Origin: Williamsia muralis NBRC 105860
Lineage (GTDB): Bacteria > Actinomycetota > Actinomycetes > Mycobacteriales > Mycobacteriaceae
DNA: 63,079 bases
Assembly: GCF_001598915.1 (NCBI RefSeq)
Contig: NZ_BDAP01000012.1
Span: forward strand, 1 to 63,079
Direction: 5' to 3'
Made by a program: the position numbers and the translations under genes. The notes under the pieces were generated by a model. It did no database searches. It saw only the letters and a list, made by a program, of their open reading frames with translations, and was not told the DNA's origin. Shown here one piece after another: positions 39,989 through 49,645 of the stretch; within the stretch, counting starts at the first letter, position 1; each line of letters starts with the position of its first letter.

Positions 39989-41002
39989 CTATACCGCGGT
40001 CGGGTCGGCGAGCAAGCCGGCCGCCGCTGTGGTGCACAGCGAGAGCGCCGTCTTCGCCCAGGCGGCATCGGCACCGGCCAGACCGCACGCGGGACTGATC
40101 ACCACCTGCTCCGCCAGGACCTTCCGGGACAGCCCGATTCGGTCGGTCAGAGCGGCGCACGACGCGGCCACCTGTTCTGCGGCGAGTTCGGTTGCGGGGG
40201 CAGCTGTCGGCACGGCGCCAAGGATGACGTCCCGACCCTCGTCGAGCAGCTGCCCGATACCGTCCAGGTCCGCCGTGCGGATCTGGACGAGATCCACACT
40301 GACCGCAGCAAATCTGGTGCGCTCCAACAGCTCCCACGAAAGGTTCGCCGAGCAGTCGTGCATCACCACCGGCCTGCCGACGACATCGATGAAGCCGTCG
40401 TACTTCTCGGCGAGCACAGCGACGGGTACGGGCCTGATGATGTCGAAACGGGTGAGCGGCTCCACCGAGCCCTCGATCACCCGCCCGATCATCGGTTCGT
40501 CGATCTGGACGATCACCTGAGCTCCGGTGCGGCGACGGACCTCGTCGGCATGCACTCGCAGTCCCTCGGCCATCGAATCCACGAGATCCGACCACGCCCC
40601 GACATCGTGCAGGATCTTGTGACCGTTGCGCAGTTCCACCGACGCGGCCAATGTGAACGGGCCGCACGCCTGCAGCTTGACGAAGCGGTCGGTCGCGGCC
40701 ATCCCGGCACGCTCCCAGGCCTCTTCGAAGGCGTCGAGGTCGGCGTTCAGAAAGTCACGCGCGCGACGGGTCAACCCGGATTTGCGTGCCGACAGGCGGT
40801 AGCCGGAGGCCACGGTGTCCATCGGCATGTCCACCAGCAGGGCAGCCGACCGCCCGATCATGTCGGCCCCGAGCCCGCGCTGCGGCAGTTCGGGAAGAAA
40901 CGCCAGCTCGCACTCGCCCAGGCTGATGCCCGCGGATTCGATCGGATCGGTACCCGGCATCGATCCGACACCGGTTCCGGTGCCGGCCGGCAGGACGGTC
41001 AC
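39989..41002 (-). CDS. MetE C-terminal-domain-like protein (Rv3015c type)
   Basis: A 337-aa single TIM-barrel related to the catalytic half of cobalamin-independent methionine synthase. It begins [12 protein letters not shown] and has [13 protein letters not shown]. The possible zinc ligands are in [12 protein letters not shown] and [11 protein letters not shown]. It lacks the N-terminal half of MetE, so it is not an ordinary MetE; such proteins may use other methyl acceptors or donors. The ATG overlaps the mnmA stop (ATGA). It corresponds to Rv3015c, which in M. tuberculosis lies farther from mnmA. Confidence 0.85.
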   Translation of the reverse strand: MTVLPAGTGTGVGSMPGTDPIESAGISLGECELAFLPELPQRGLGADMIGRSAALLVDMPMDTVASGYRLSARKSGLTRRARDFLNADLDAFEEAWERAGMAATDRFVKLQACGPFTLAASVELRNGHKILHDVGAWSDLVDSMAEGLRVHADEVRRRTGAQVIVQIDEPMIGRVIEGSVEPLTRFDIIRPVPVAVLAEKYDGFIDVVGRPVVMHDCSANLSWELLERTRFAAVSVDLVQIRTADLDGIGQLLDEGRDVILGAVPTAAPATELAAEQVAASCAALTDRIGLSRKVLAEQVVISPACGLAGADAAWAKTALSLCTTAAAGLLADPTAV

Positions 41003-42147
41003 GTGGTGGCGCTGCTGACGAGATCCGACGGGACCGAACCGGTGGCCGCAATTCGTCCGCTGCCGATGACCAGGTCACCCGACACCGAATCCGGCTGGTA
41101 CAGCACCGCCGCCTGCCCGCGGGCCACCCCGGTGAGAGGGCTGCGCAGGGTGATGCGGATACCCGGGCCCTGTCCGTCGACACCGTCTGAAGGCTCAAGC
41201 TCGATGGCCTCGGCCACGGCCGGCGCCAATCCGCCGTGTGCCCGGACCTGGACCATGCACTCGAACGGTTCGGTGGGAGTGTGTCCGGACGTCCAGATGG
41301 CCTTGCGGGCGGTGATCGTCCACACCTGGAGATGCTCGGAGGAACCCACCGTCACGGTTCCGGAGTCGGGATCGATCTCGGTCACGTACCGCGGTTTGCC
41401 GTCGACAGCCGGTGCATCGATACCGAGCCCCTTGCGCTGTCCGATGGTGAACCCGTGGACGCCTTCGTGCTGGGCCAGTTCGGCACCGGAGTCGGCGTCG
41501 ACGACCTTGCCGGGCCGGACACCGATCGTGGCACCCAGGAACGCCCGGGTGTCACCGGTGGGGATGAAGCAGATGTCATGGGAATCGGGCTTGTTGGCAA
41601 CGGACAAGCCGCGAGCGGCGGCCTCTTCCCGGATCTGGTCCTTGGGTGTGTCGCCCACGGGGAACATCGCCCGCGACAGCTGCTCCGGCGTCAGCACGGC
41701 GAGCACGTACGACTGGTCTTTGTCGTGGTCGACCGCCCGACGCAACCGGCCGCCTTCGAGCCGTGCGTAGTGGCCGGTGGCAACCGCGTCGAAGCCCAGG
41801 GCGATGGCGCGTTCGGCCAGAGCCGAGAACTTGATCTTCTCGTTGCATGTCAGGCAGGGATTGGGGGTCTGCCCGGCCGCGTACGCCGCAACGAACTCGT
41901 CGATGACGTCATCTTTGAAGCGATCGGCGAAATCCCAGACGTAGAAAGGGATTCCGAGAACATCTGCGGCCCGACGGGCATCAGACGCGTCCTCCCGCGA
42001 ACAGCAACCTCGGGATCCGGTCCGCAGTGCGCCGGGCGCAGTGGACAGTGCCAGGTGTACCCCGACCACGTCGTGTCCGGCGGAAACCGCCCGTGCGGCA
42101 GCCACCGCCGAGTCGACACCACCACTCATTGCTGCGAGTACTCGCAT
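40999..42147 (-). CDS. mnmA: tRNA-specific 2-thiouridylase
   Basis: Adds sulfur to U34 of tRNA-Lys, -Glu and -Gln. The 382-aa protein has the PP-loop [14 protein letters not shown] at residues 8-21 and catalytic Cys in [12 protein letters not shown]. The second Cys is in [16 protein letters not shown], and the tRNA-binding part has [10 protein letters not shown]. Its ATG shares a base with the stop of the upstream cysteine desulfurase (TGATG), which supplies the sulfur. Substrates include the tRNA isotypes for Glu and Gln, although the two copies here carry C34. Confidence 0.95.
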   Translation of the reverse strand: MRVLAAMSGGVDSAVAAARAVSAGHDVVGVHLALSTAPGALRTGSRGCCSREDASDARRAADVLGIPFYVWDFADRFKDDVIDEFVAAYAAGQTPNPCLTCNEKIKFSALAERAIALGFDAVATGHYARLEGGRLRRAVDHDKDQSYVLAVLTPEQLSRAMFPVGDTPKDQIREEAAARGLSVANKPDSHDICFIPTGDTRAFLGATIGVRPGKVVDADSGAELAQHEGVHGFTIGQRKGLGIDAPAVDGKPRYVTEIDPDSGTVTVGSSEHLQVWTITARKAIWTSGHTPTEPFECMVQVRAHGGLAPAVAEAIELEPSDGVDGQGPGIRITLRSPLTGVARGQAAVLYQPDSVSGDLVIGSGRIAATGSVPSDLVSSATT

Positions 42148-43364
42148 CAGCGCTCTCCTGCCATTGCCGTGGCCATCCCGGCGGCGCGGGCGCGGGAGAC
42201 CACTTCACCGATGACGGCGCCTACGGCGTCGATGTCATCGCTAGTTGTCGAGGGCGCCAGTGAGAACCGCAGCGAACTGCGGGCCCGCGCAGTGGATACG
42301 CCCATCGCGGTCAGCACATGAGACGCCTGGGCCACGCCTGCGGTGCAGGCCGAGCCGGTGGAGCATTCGATGCCGTTGGCGTCGAGCAACATCAACAGCG
42401 AATCACCTTCGCAGCCCGGAAACGACACGTGCACGTTGCCCGGCAGCCGTGCGGGGCCGGTGGGTCCGTTGACCACACAGTCGTCGGTGTTCTCGGTCAG
42501 CACCGCGAACAATTGGTCACGCAGGTTCGTCACTGCCGGGACGGTGACCGACAGCTCTCGCACCGAATGTTCAAGTGCTACAGCCATTCCCACCGCAGCC
42601 GCGACGTCGGGGGTACCCGAGCGAACGTCCCGTTCGTGCCCACCACCGTGGAGCAGCGGCACGCAGTCCACATCGCGGCCCAGCAACAGCGCGCCGATCC
42701 CGTGGGGCCCACCGAACTTGTGTCCGGCGATGCTCATCGCCGAGAGGCCGCTGGCGGCGAAGTCGAGCGGAAGGTGTCCGGCCGCCTGCACAGCGTCGGA
42801 ATGCATGGGAACGCCGTACTCCCGGCAGATCGCGGCAAGCTCCGCGATCGGCTCGATGGTGCCGACCTCGTTGTTCGCCCACATCACGCTGACCAGTGCG
42901 GTGTCCTCTGCGTGCGCGGTGAGCGCGGCCCGCAGATCTGCGGGGTCGACAAGACCCTGATGGTCGACGGGTAGCCAGGTGACCTCGGCTCCCTCGGTGT
43001 CGGCAAGCCAGAGCACAGGGTCGAGAACGGCGTGGTGTTCGATGGATGACGCAATGATGCGGCGACGGACGGCGGCCGGCGAACCCGACTTGTTCCGCGC
43101 CCAGAAGATGCCTTTGACCGCGAGATTGTCGCTTTCGGTTCCGCCCCCGGTGAAGACCACCTCAGACGGTCGCGCACCCAGCGAGGCCGCGATGGATTCC
43201 CTCGATTCCTCCAGGTGCCGACGGGCGCGCCGCCCTGACGCGTGCAGCGACGAAGCGTTGCCCGCAGTGCCCAGGATCTGACTCATCGCCACGACTGCTG
43301 CAGGCACCATCGAGGTTGCCGCTGCGTGATCGAGGTAGATCGGGGCCCGGTCGGAGGAATACAT
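42147..43364 (-). CDS. iscS: Cysteine desulfurase (IscS-like, group I/NifS type)
   Basis: PLP enzyme that takes sulfur from cysteine. The 405-aa protein has [14 protein letters not shown] at the N-terminus and the PLP-binding Lys in [19 protein letters not shown]. The active-site Cys loop is [21 protein letters not shown]. The start is ATG 43364; a TTG two codons earlier is also open. It is coupled to mnmA, so tRNA thiolation is the likely main sink. It corresponds to Rv3025c. Confidence 0.93.
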   Translation of the reverse strand: MYSSDRAPIYLDHAAATSMVPAAVVAMSQILGTAGNASSLHASGRRARRHLEESRESIAASLGARPSEVVFTGGGTESDNLAVKGIFWARNKSGSPAAVRRRIIASSIEHHAVLDPVLWLADTEGAEVTWLPVDHQGLVDPADLRAALTAHAEDTALVSVMWANNEVGTIEPIAELAAICREYGVPMHSDAVQAAGHLPLDFAASGLSAMSIAGHKFGGPHGIGALLLGRDVDCVPLLHGGGHERDVRSGTPDVAAAVGMAVALEHSVRELSVTVPAVTNLRDQLFAVLTENTDDCVVNGPTGPARLPGNVHVSFPGCEGDSLLMLLDANGIECSTGSACTAGVAQASHVLTAMGVSTARARSSLRFSLAPSTTSDDIDAVGAVIGEVVSRARAAGMATAMAGER

Positions 43365-43425
43365 AACCAATCCAGGATAACCGCTCGCAGAGCAGGTTCT
43401 ATTCCACCTGCGTCTCGTGCGGTGG

Positions 43426-44310
43426 TCAGCTCACCATCGCGGCGGGGATGTCCGACGAGAGACCGATCAACGAAGGTTCTCCGAACACGATCCGCTCGCA
43501 GCGGTCGGCGAGCTCACGTCGGTCCGATCCCGGCCATTGGGGTTCGCAGAGGCGGACGTGCACGGTCAGACCTTTGGCCCGCAGGACCCGACCCATCGTG
43601 TCGACGATGTTGTCGGTTCCGATGAAGGCCGCGACCGGGCTGATCGCGCCGTCCGGTGTGTGAAAACTCACCACCAGAGGCTGGACCGGAACCCCCGTTT
43701 CGACCGCGGCCTGGAAGATCGCGGGGCGGAAACGACCACCGCCGCGACCGCATCGCGTCGTCCCCTCGGGGAACAACCCGACGTTGTCCCCCGCTCGGAG
43801 TCCGTCGACGGCGTCCGAGATGACGGATGGGAGGTCGCGCAACGACTCACGGCGGATCGGGATCACACCCAGGCGACGGGTGAGCGTTCCGATCACCGGC
43901 CATCGGGTCAGTTCTGCCTTGGCCACGAAGCGGGCAGGGCTGACGGTGGCGATCGCGAGGATGTCCAGGAACGAGATGTGGTTGGCGACGATGAGGCCTG
44001 CGCCTGCGGCCCGCGGATGTCCCGCAGACAATTCGCTGTGCCGGACGCGTACCCGGATGCCGATCGAAGCCAGCAACAGGACAGCCATCCACCGCACGTA
44101 CCCGGCACGCGCCGACCGTGGCAGCAGAGGCACCAGGACCCCGAGGGTGACCGCGACCGCCACGGTGGTCAGCAGTGCGATGACGCGCCAGCTCCTGCGT
44201 ACCCGCCCCGCTGCGCAGCTCGAGGTGGACAGGCAACTGCTGTCACAGGCACTCGCCGGAAACCAGCTGTGCCGAGCGGGCGCGTTCGTCACCATCGGGT
44301 CGTCTGTCAT
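43426..44310 (-). CDS. 1-acyl-glycerol-3-phosphate acyltransferase-like protein (PlsC/OlsA type)
   Basis: A 294-aa membrane acyltransferase. A hydrophobic N-terminal segment ([21 protein letters not shown]) is followed by the PlsC domain. The catalytic NHISFLD is in [16 protein letters not shown], and the second motif is [10 protein letters not shown]. The ATG overlaps the stop of the GNAT gene. That order (OlsB-like N-acyltransferase, then OlsA-like O-acyltransferase) suggests ornithine-lipid or related aminolipid synthesis. This is inference; Rv3026c is the mycobacterial counterpart. Confidence 0.87.
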   Translation of the reverse strand: MTDDPMVTNAPARHSWFPASACDSSCLSTSSCAAGRVRRSWRVIALLTTVAVAVTLGVLVPLLPRSARAGYVRWMAVLLLASIGIRVRVRHSELSAGHPRAAGAGLIVANHISFLDILAIATVSPARFVAKAELTRWPVIGTLTRRLGVIPIRRESLRDLPSVISDAVDGLRAGDNVGLFPEGTTRCGRGGGRFRPAIFQAAVETGVPVQPLVVSFHTPDGAISPVAAFIGTDNIVDTMGRVLRAKGLTVHVRLCEPQWPGSDRRELADRCERIVFGEPSLIGLSSDIPAAMVS

Positions 44311-45185
44311 CCGGGTACCCGCTCGGCAGCCTGGCGAAGCCGGTCCAGGTACCTGGTGTTCGCGCGCTCGCGATCGATCACCGTGAAGAAGTCGGCCACC
44401 CCGAAATCGGGGTCGTAGGCCGGTTCTCCGCACACCCAGGCCCCCATCCTGAGATATCCACTGAGCAGGGGCGGGAATGCCAGGCGTTCGGGCGGTGCGA
44501 TGTCGTCGAGCCGCAGGCCGTCGAGCACCACCGGCCTGTGCGGGTACACCTCCCACGGACCACGGTGCCGGTCGCGCACGAAGTCCCGGATACCGCGAAC
44601 CTGTGCGCCGGGCCGGTCGCGGTCGCTGTCCTTGCAGATCGGCACCGAGGTCGCACCCATCAGGTATCGGTAGCCACTGAGATCCAGATACCTCAAGATG
44701 CCCGCCCACATGAGAGCCAGGACCGATCCGGACCGGTGTTCGAGGGCAACACACGCCCGGCCCATCTCGACCGTTTGCGGCGCAATCGAATCCAATTCGT
44801 GGACGTCGAATTCCGTAGCGGTGTAAGGGCCTCTGGCGGCGATGGCACCCGGCGGCGGCAGGAGGCGATAACAGCCGACCACGGCGCCGGTCATGTTGTG
44901 GCGCACCATGAGGTGGTCACAGAACTCGTCGAACGGGTCGCAATCGCGTCCGTCGGTGACTCCGGCCATCGCGCCGCCGAAACCCGGCTCGTTCGCGAAG
45001 ACCTGGTAACGCAGACGTGCGATGACGTCGATGTCGGAAGGGTCGGTACTCAGATACAGGCTGTAGTCACGCCCGGAGACGAGTGCGGTCGTGCTGATGA
45101 CTGCGGGTGTCCTCATGGGCACAGGTGTATCGAGCGCGTCGGACCGGTCGGAATCGGCGGCGTGTCGTGTCGGTGCAACGTGCAT
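44307..45185 (-). CDS. GNAT/OlsB-like N-acyltransferase
   Basis: A 292-aa soluble protein with the hemolysin/OlsB-type acetyltransferase fold. It has RLRYQVFANEPGFG, a long central region with GAVVGCYRLLPP, and then VEMGRACVALEHRSGSVLALMW. The C-terminus is SGYLRMGAWVCGEPAYDPDFGVADFF, characteristic of enzymes that acylate the alpha-amine of ornithine. The first 23 residues look disordered, and ATG 45116 (MRTPAVISTT) is an alternative start. It is coupled to the PlsC-like gene and corresponds to Rv3027c. Confidence 0.83.
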   Translation of the reverse strand: MHVAPTRHAADSDRSDALDTPVPMRTPAVISTTALVSGRDYSLYLSTDPSDIDVIARLRYQVFANEPGFGGAMAGVTDGRDCDPFDEFCDHLMVRHNMTGAVVGCYRLLPPPGAIAARGPYTATEFDVHELDSIAPQTVEMGRACVALEHRSGSVLALMWAGILRYLDLSGYRYLMGATSVPICKDSDRDRPGAQVRGIRDFVRDRHRGPWEVYPHRPVVLDGLRLDDIAPPERLAFPPLLSGYLRMGAWVCGEPAYDPDFGVADFFTVIDRERANTRYLDRLRQAAERVPG

Positions 45186-45191
45186 GAACAG

Positions 45192-45228
45192 CAGATGACC
45201 CCCCGGCAGGGTGCCAGGGGGTCATCTG
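45192..45228 (-). terminator. Terminator after etfA
   Basis: A 12-bp perfect stem (CAGATGACCCCC / GGGGGTCATCTG) with a 13-nt loop lies between the etfA stop and the OlsB-like start. It separates the etf transcript from the acyltransferase genes. Confidence 0.75.
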
Positions 45229-45248
45229 TGGTTCAGCTGCGAGCGGTG

Positions 45249-46205
45249 TTACTTGCGCTTCTTGACCGCTTCGGTGAGCTGCGGTGCCACGTTGAAGAGG
45301 TCACCGACGATGCCGTAGTCGGCGATCTCGAAAATGGGAGCCTCTTCGTCCTTGTTGACCGCCACGATGGTCTTGGAGGTCTGCATACCCGCACGGTGCT
45401 GGATGGCGCCTGAGATACCCAGAGCGACATACAGTTGCGGCGACACGGTCTTACCGGTCTGGCCGACCTGGAACTGGCCGGGGTAGTAACCGGAGTCGAC
45501 AGCCGCACGCGAGGCACCGACAGCGGCACCGAGCGAATCGGCGAGTTCCTCGACGACAGAGAACTTCTCGGCACTGCCGACGCCGCGTCCACCGGACACC
45601 ACGATGGTGGCCTCGGTCAGTTCCGGACGGTCACCGCCGACATTCGGCTCGACCTTGGTGATCTTGACCGCGTTCTCGGGAACCTCGGGCACCTCGACGT
45701 CGACGCGCTCACCTGCGCCGGCCTGCGGGGCTGCCTCGACCGCGCCGGGACGCACCGAGTACACCGGGACGTCGCCGCCGGCCTGTGCCTCGGCGGAGAA
45801 GGCGCCGCCGAAGATGGAGTAGACGCCCACCCCGCCTTCCTTGACCTCGACCACGTCGGCGTGAACGCCTGAACCGAGCCGTGCGGCAAGGCGGCCGGCG
45901 ATCTCTTTGCCGTCGAAGTTGGCGGTAACGAGGACACCGGCCGGGGAGACCTGCTCCACCAAAGTGCCGAGGATGTCGACCTTCGGCGTGATCAGGTAGC
46001 CGTCGACGTCGTCGGACTCGGCGACGTAGATCTTCTCGGCGCCGAACTCCTTGAGCTCGTCGGCGATGGCGTCGGTTGTGCCGGGCTTGGCCGCAACGAC
46101 AACAGACGGGGTGCCCAGTGCGCGGGCAGCGGTGATGAGTTCGGAAGTGACCTTCTTCAGGGCACCTTCCGCGTCCAACTCGGCGAGGACGAGTACTTCA
46201 GCCAT
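45249..46205 (-). CDS. etfA: Electron transfer flavoprotein alpha subunit
   Basis: FAD-carrying subunit that takes electrons from acyl-CoA dehydrogenases and passes them to the membrane quinone reductase. The 318-aa protein ends with the FAD signature [20 protein letters not shown] and [20 protein letters not shown]. The middle region has [21 protein letters not shown]. The start follows a perfect AAGGAG. It lies 51 nt after etfB in one operon and corresponds to Rv3028c. Confidence 0.96.
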   Translation of the reverse strand: MAEVLVLAELDAEGALKKVTSELITAARALGTPSVVVAAKPGTTDAIADELKEFGAEKIYVAESDDVDGYLITPKVDILGTLVEQVSPAGVLVTANFDGKEIAGRLAARLGSGVHADVVEVKEGGVGVYSIFGGAFSAEAQAGGDVPVYSVRPGAVEAAPQAGAGERVDVEVPEVPENAVKITKVEPNVGGDRPELTEATIVVSGGRGVGSAEKFSVVEELADSLGAAVGASRAAVDSGYYPGQFQVGQTGKTVSPQLYVALGISGAIQHRAGMQTSKTIVAVNKDEEAPIFEIADYGIVGDLFNVAPQLTEAVKKRK

Positions 46206-46256
46206 TTGTTAACTCCTTGCGGTGTGGTCGATGTCGGGGGATGTGATCGGCGGGGA

Positions 46257-47042
46257 TCAGATGATCTTCTGACCGACCAGGAACTCGGCGACCTTCGTGC
46301 CGCCGTCACCCTCATCGACGACCTTTTCGCCCGCGCTCTTCGGCGGCTTGGGGGTCGCGCTGGTGACCGTCGATCCGGCATTCGCCAGTCCGACCTCTTC
46401 GGCTTCGACGCCGATGTCGGCAAGCGAAAGAACCTGAACCTCTTTCTTTTTCGCCGCCATGATGCCCTTGAAGGACGGGAAGCGAGGCTCGTTGATCTTC
46501 TCTCCGACGCTGACGATGGCAGGCAGGGTGGACTCGAGATGGAAGATGCCCTCGTCCGTCTCACGCTCGCCGGTGATCTTGTCGCCCTCGATGGTGAGCT
46601 TGCGCATGTGGGTCAGGTGCGGGAGCTCGAGATACTCGGCGATGATGGCCGGCACCGCGCCGACGCGACCGTCGGTGGCCTCGTTGCCTGCGATGACGAG
46701 TTCGACGCCCTCGACGGTGCCCAGCGCACGGGCGATGACCCATGCGGTCTGGATGGCGTCGCTGCCGTGCATCTGGTCGTCCTTGACGTGGATGGCCTTG
46801 TCGGCCCCCATCGACAGTGCCTTACGGATGGCGTCGGTCGCGCGATCCGGTCCGACCGTCAGCACGGTGACTTCACCGCCGTCCGCTTCTTTGATCTTCA
46901 GAGCCTCTTCGACGGCCTTCTCGTTGATCTCGTCGAGTACGGCGTCGGCGGCTTCGCGATCGAGGGTGTAATCACCGTCGCTGAGCTTGCGCTCGGAGTA
47001 GGTGTCAGGGACCTGCTTGATCAGAACGACAATGTTTGTCAT
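46257..47042 (-). CDS. etfB: Electron transfer flavoprotein beta subunit
   Basis: AMP-binding subunit of ETF. The 261-aa protein has NIVVLIKQVPDTYSERKL at the start and the ETF-beta signature around ELVIAGNEATDGRVGAVPA, then EYLELPHLTHMRKLTIEGD. AGGAGG lies about 12 nt before the ATG. A TetR-type palindrome sits about 40 nt upstream, suggesting control with fatty-acid oxidation. It corresponds to Rv3029c. Confidence 0.96.
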   Translation of the reverse strand: MTNIVVLIKQVPDTYSERKLSDGDYTLDREAADAVLDEINEKAVEEALKIKEADGGEVTVLTVGPDRATDAIRKALSMGADKAIHVKDDQMHGSDAIQTAWVIARALGTVEGVELVIAGNEATDGRVGAVPAIIAEYLELPHLTHMRKLTIEGDKITGERETDEGIFHLESTLPAIVSVGEKINEPRFPSFKGIMAAKKKEVQVLSLADIGVEAEEVGLANAGSTVTSATPKPPKSAGEKVVDEGDGGTKVAEFLVGQKII

Positions 47043-47078
47043 GGGTCTTCGTCGACCTCCTGCGTAGGGTTCTGGACA

Positions 47079-47096
47079 ACTTACCCGTCGGTAAGT
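47079..47096. promoter_or_regulatory. TetR-type palindromic operator before etfBA
   Basis: ACTTACC-CGTC-GGTAAGT has perfect 7-bp half sites around a 4-nt centre. It lies 37-54 nt before the etfB ATG. The reverse-strand TAAGTT inside it could be a -10, in which case binding would block initiation. Palindromes of this TTACC-N4-GGTAA shape are typical of TetR-family regulators of lipid catabolism; the regulator itself is not in this window. Confidence 0.6.
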
Positions 47097-47242
47097 ACTC
47101 CTGTTTCTTTACCACCTTAGCGCGCACTTCCGGCAGGTCGAACACCCGATTGCAGGGGAATGAAGTCGGTCACACTGCCTTGCCGAACCCCGCATCGCGA
47201 GGGTCACCGTGAGGTCCGCCTCCGGCTCCACACACGGCCCAC

Positions 47243-47248
47243 TAGGCT
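47243..47248 (+). promoter_or_regulatory. -10 hexamer, leaderless start of the methyltransferase-GH57-GT operon
   Basis: TAGGCT lies 7 nt before ATG 47256. This selects ATG 47256 over an upstream in-frame ATG at 47160. Confidence 0.6.
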
Positions 47249-47255
47249 CTGCTGG

Positions 47256-48077
47256 ATGGTCAGCCCCACGCATGGATCCAACAACGCCGTCGGATCGCCT
47301 GCCCCGATCGGCGCCGAGGACGGCGCAACAGCCCCCGAGCAGGGTTTATCGCTCACCGGGGAGCGGACAGTTCCCGGAATTCCCGAGGAGAACTACTGGT
47401 TCCGCCGCCACGAGGTCGCCTATGAGTACATCGCCGACCGTTGTCACGGACGCGATGTCCTGGAAGCCGGATCAGGCGAGGGTTATGGCGCCGACCTGCT
47501 CTCCGCCGTCGCCCGATCGGTGACGTGCGTCGACTACGACCAGTCCGCCGTCGAGCACACGCGGGCCCGCTACCCGCACCTCACCATCCACCAGGCGAAC
47601 CTGATCGACCTACCCCTTGCCGACGCCTCGATCGACAGCGTCGTCAACTTTCAGGTGATCGAACACCTGTGGGATCAGCCGGCGTTCGTGGCCGAGTGCC
47701 TGAGGGTGCTCCGACCCGGTGGTGAGTTGCTCATGTCCACGCCGAACCGCATCACCTTCTCCCCCGGCCGCGACACCCCACTCAACCCGTTCCACACCCG
47801 GGAACTCGATCCCGCCGAACTCCATGAACTGCTCTCCGCAGCGGGCTTCTCCGTCATCGAGCGATTGGGCGTCCGTCATGGCCGGGGACTCCGCGAACTC
47901 GACACCCGATGGGGTGGCTCGTTCATCGACGCCCAGATCGACCGGGCGCTGTCCGGCCAGGCCTGGCCCAACGACTTGACCGCGGACGTGGCGGGGGTGA
48001 GCACCGCCGACTTCGACATCTCCGGCACCGATCTCGACAACAGCCTCGACCTGCTGTTCGTCGCGGTGAAGCCGTGA
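47256..48077 (+). CDS. SAM-dependent methyltransferase of the methylglucose lipopolysaccharide locus
   Basis: A 273-aa class I methyltransferase. Motif I is VLEAGSGEGYGADLL (about residue 70), followed by VTCVDYDQSAVEH and FQVIEHLWDQPAFVAECLRVLRPGG. The C-terminal third is family-specific. It overlaps the next gene by GTGA, so the three forward genes form a tight operon. The counterpart Rv3030 is a proposed sugar O-methyltransferase for 6-O-methylglucose lipopolysaccharide. Substrate assignment here is by locus. Confidence 0.85.
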   Translation: MVSPTHGSNNAVGSPAPIGAEDGATAPEQGLSLTGERTVPGIPEENYWFRRHEVAYEYIADRCHGRDVLEAGSGEGYGADLLSAVARSVTCVDYDQSAVEHTRARYPHLTIHQANLIDLPLADASIDSVVNFQVIEHLWDQPAFVAECLRVLRPGGELLMSTPNRITFSPGRDTPLNPFHTRELDPAELHELLSAAGFSVIERLGVRHGRGLRELDTRWGGSFIDAQIDRALSGQAWPNDLTADVAGVSTADFDISGTDLDNSLDLLFVAVKP

Positions 48078-49645
48078 CCGAAGCGGGTCTTCGCGACGAC
48101 GGGGGCGCGGACGCCGTCCCCGGCATGTTCGCCCTGGTCCTGCACTCGCATCTCCCCTGGCTCGCCAATCACGGCCGATGGCCCGTCGGCGAGGAGTGGC
48201 TGTACCAATCGTGGGCCGGCTCCTATCAACGTGTGTTCGCAGTCCTGCGGGGACTCGCAGCAGATGGATACACAGACCAACTGAGTCTCGGGATTACGCC
48301 GGTGCTGGCGGCGCAGCTCGATGATCCGCATTGCCTGGATTCGATGTATCAATGGCTCGCGGATTGGCAGCTGCGGGCCGGTGAGGCCGCGGTCGCAGAC
48401 AGCCCAGACGGCCGGCCCTCCGACATCAACAACCTCGGTGCCCGCGAATACCGCAGTGCGGCAGAAGCTCTCGATGACTTCGAAAGCCATTGGCGCCACG
48501 GCGGTTCCCCGCTCATCCGGTCGTTGGTGGACGCGGGAACCGTCGAGTTGCTCGGCGGCCCGCTGGCACATCACTTCGGCCCCCTGCTCGATCCGCGCCT
48601 CCGGGCGTTCTCCCTCCGGGAGGGACTGGCAGATGCGGGCCAACGCTTCGGCGCACGTCCGCGCGGGATCTGGGCACCCGAGTGCGCTTACGCACCCGGC
48701 ATGGAAGAGGATTACGACGAAGCCGGCGTCGAGCACTTCATGGTCGACGGCCCTGCGCTGCACGGGGATACGGCACTCGGACGCCCGGTCAGTGGGAGCG
48801 ATGTGATCGCGTTCGGCCGGGATCTGCCGGTGTCGTACCGGGTGTGGTCACCGCGCTCGGGATATCCCGGGCACAGTGCCTACCGCGACTTCCACAGTTA
48901 CGACCACCGATTCGGGCTCAAGGCCTCGCGGGTGACCGGCCGCTCCGTCGCCGCCGGCGACAAGAAGCCGTACGAACCGGAGCGCACCCACGCAGTTGTG
49001 CAGCGTCACGTCGACGACTTCGTCACCAACGTCCGAGCCCGGTTGATCGCCGAGACCGAACGGATCGGAAGGCCGGCACTGGTTGTCGCCGCCTTCGACA
49101 CCGAACTGTTCGGCCACTGGTGGCATGAAGGCCCCCAATGGCTCGATGCAGTGTTGCGTGCACTCCCGCGCGCCGGCGTCCGTGTGGGCAGCCTGCAGAG
49201 CGCCAAAGCCGGGGGCTTCGTCGGCGATCCGGTCGACCTTCCCGAGACCTCCTGGGGCTCAGGCAAAGACTGGCGGGTGTGGAACGGGCCGCAGGTCCAC
49301 GATCTGGTCCGAATCAACGCCGAGGTCGTCACCGCAGCCCTGGCGACCGTCGACAAACGCATGAACGATCACGGCCGCCGACGTGACCGGGTCAGTGATC
49401 AGATCCTGCGCGAGACGCTGATGATGCTGTCGTCCGACTGGCCCTTCATGGTGTCGAAGAACACCGCAGCCGACTATGCGCGCCGGCGCCTGTACACCCA
49501 CGCACACGCTGCCAGGGAGATCTGCGACAACGCCGACCGGGGTCGGGAACAATGGGCCGAAACCCTCTCCGCGCGTTGGAATCTCGCCGACAACGTATTC
49601 CCCGGACTCGACGCCCGCCGATTGCCCGCCGACGCGATCACATGA
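48074..49645 (+). CDS. GH57 alpha-glucan branching enzyme
   Basis: A 523-aa glycoside hydrolase family 57 protein. It begins with the GH57 first motif FALVLHSHLPWLANHG. It has the catalytic nucleophile Glu in GIWAPECAYAPGM (about residue 202) and the acid/base Asp in AAFDTELFGHWWHEG (about residue 342). A C-terminal helical region has VSKNTAADYARRRLYTH. It makes alpha-1,6 branches in cytoplasmic glucans. The GTG at 48074 overlaps the methyltransferase stop, and its own TGA overlaps the glycosyltransferase ATG. It matches Rv3031 in length and position. Confidence 0.92.
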   Translation: MTEAGLRDDGGADAVPGMFALVLHSHLPWLANHGRWPVGEEWLYQSWAGSYQRVFAVLRGLAADGYTDQLSLGITPVLAAQLDDPHCLDSMYQWLADWQLRAGEAAVADSPDGRPSDINNLGAREYRSAAEALDDFESHWRHGGSPLIRSLVDAGTVELLGGPLAHHFGPLLDPRLRAFSLREGLADAGQRFGARPRGIWAPECAYAPGMEEDYDEAGVEHFMVDGPALHGDTALGRPVSGSDVIAFGRDLPVSYRVWSPRSGYPGHSAYRDFHSYDHRFGLKASRVTGRSVAAGDKKPYEPERTHAVVQRHVDDFVTNVRARLIAETERIGRPALVVAAFDTELFGHWWHEGPQWLDAVLRALPRAGVRVGSLQSAKAGGFVGDPVDLPETSWGSGKDWRVWNGPQVHDLVRINAEVVTAALATVDKRMNDHGRRRDRVSDQILRETLMMLSSDWPFMVSKNTAADYARRRLYTHAHAAREICDNADRGREQWAETLSARWNLADNVFPGLDARRLPADAIT

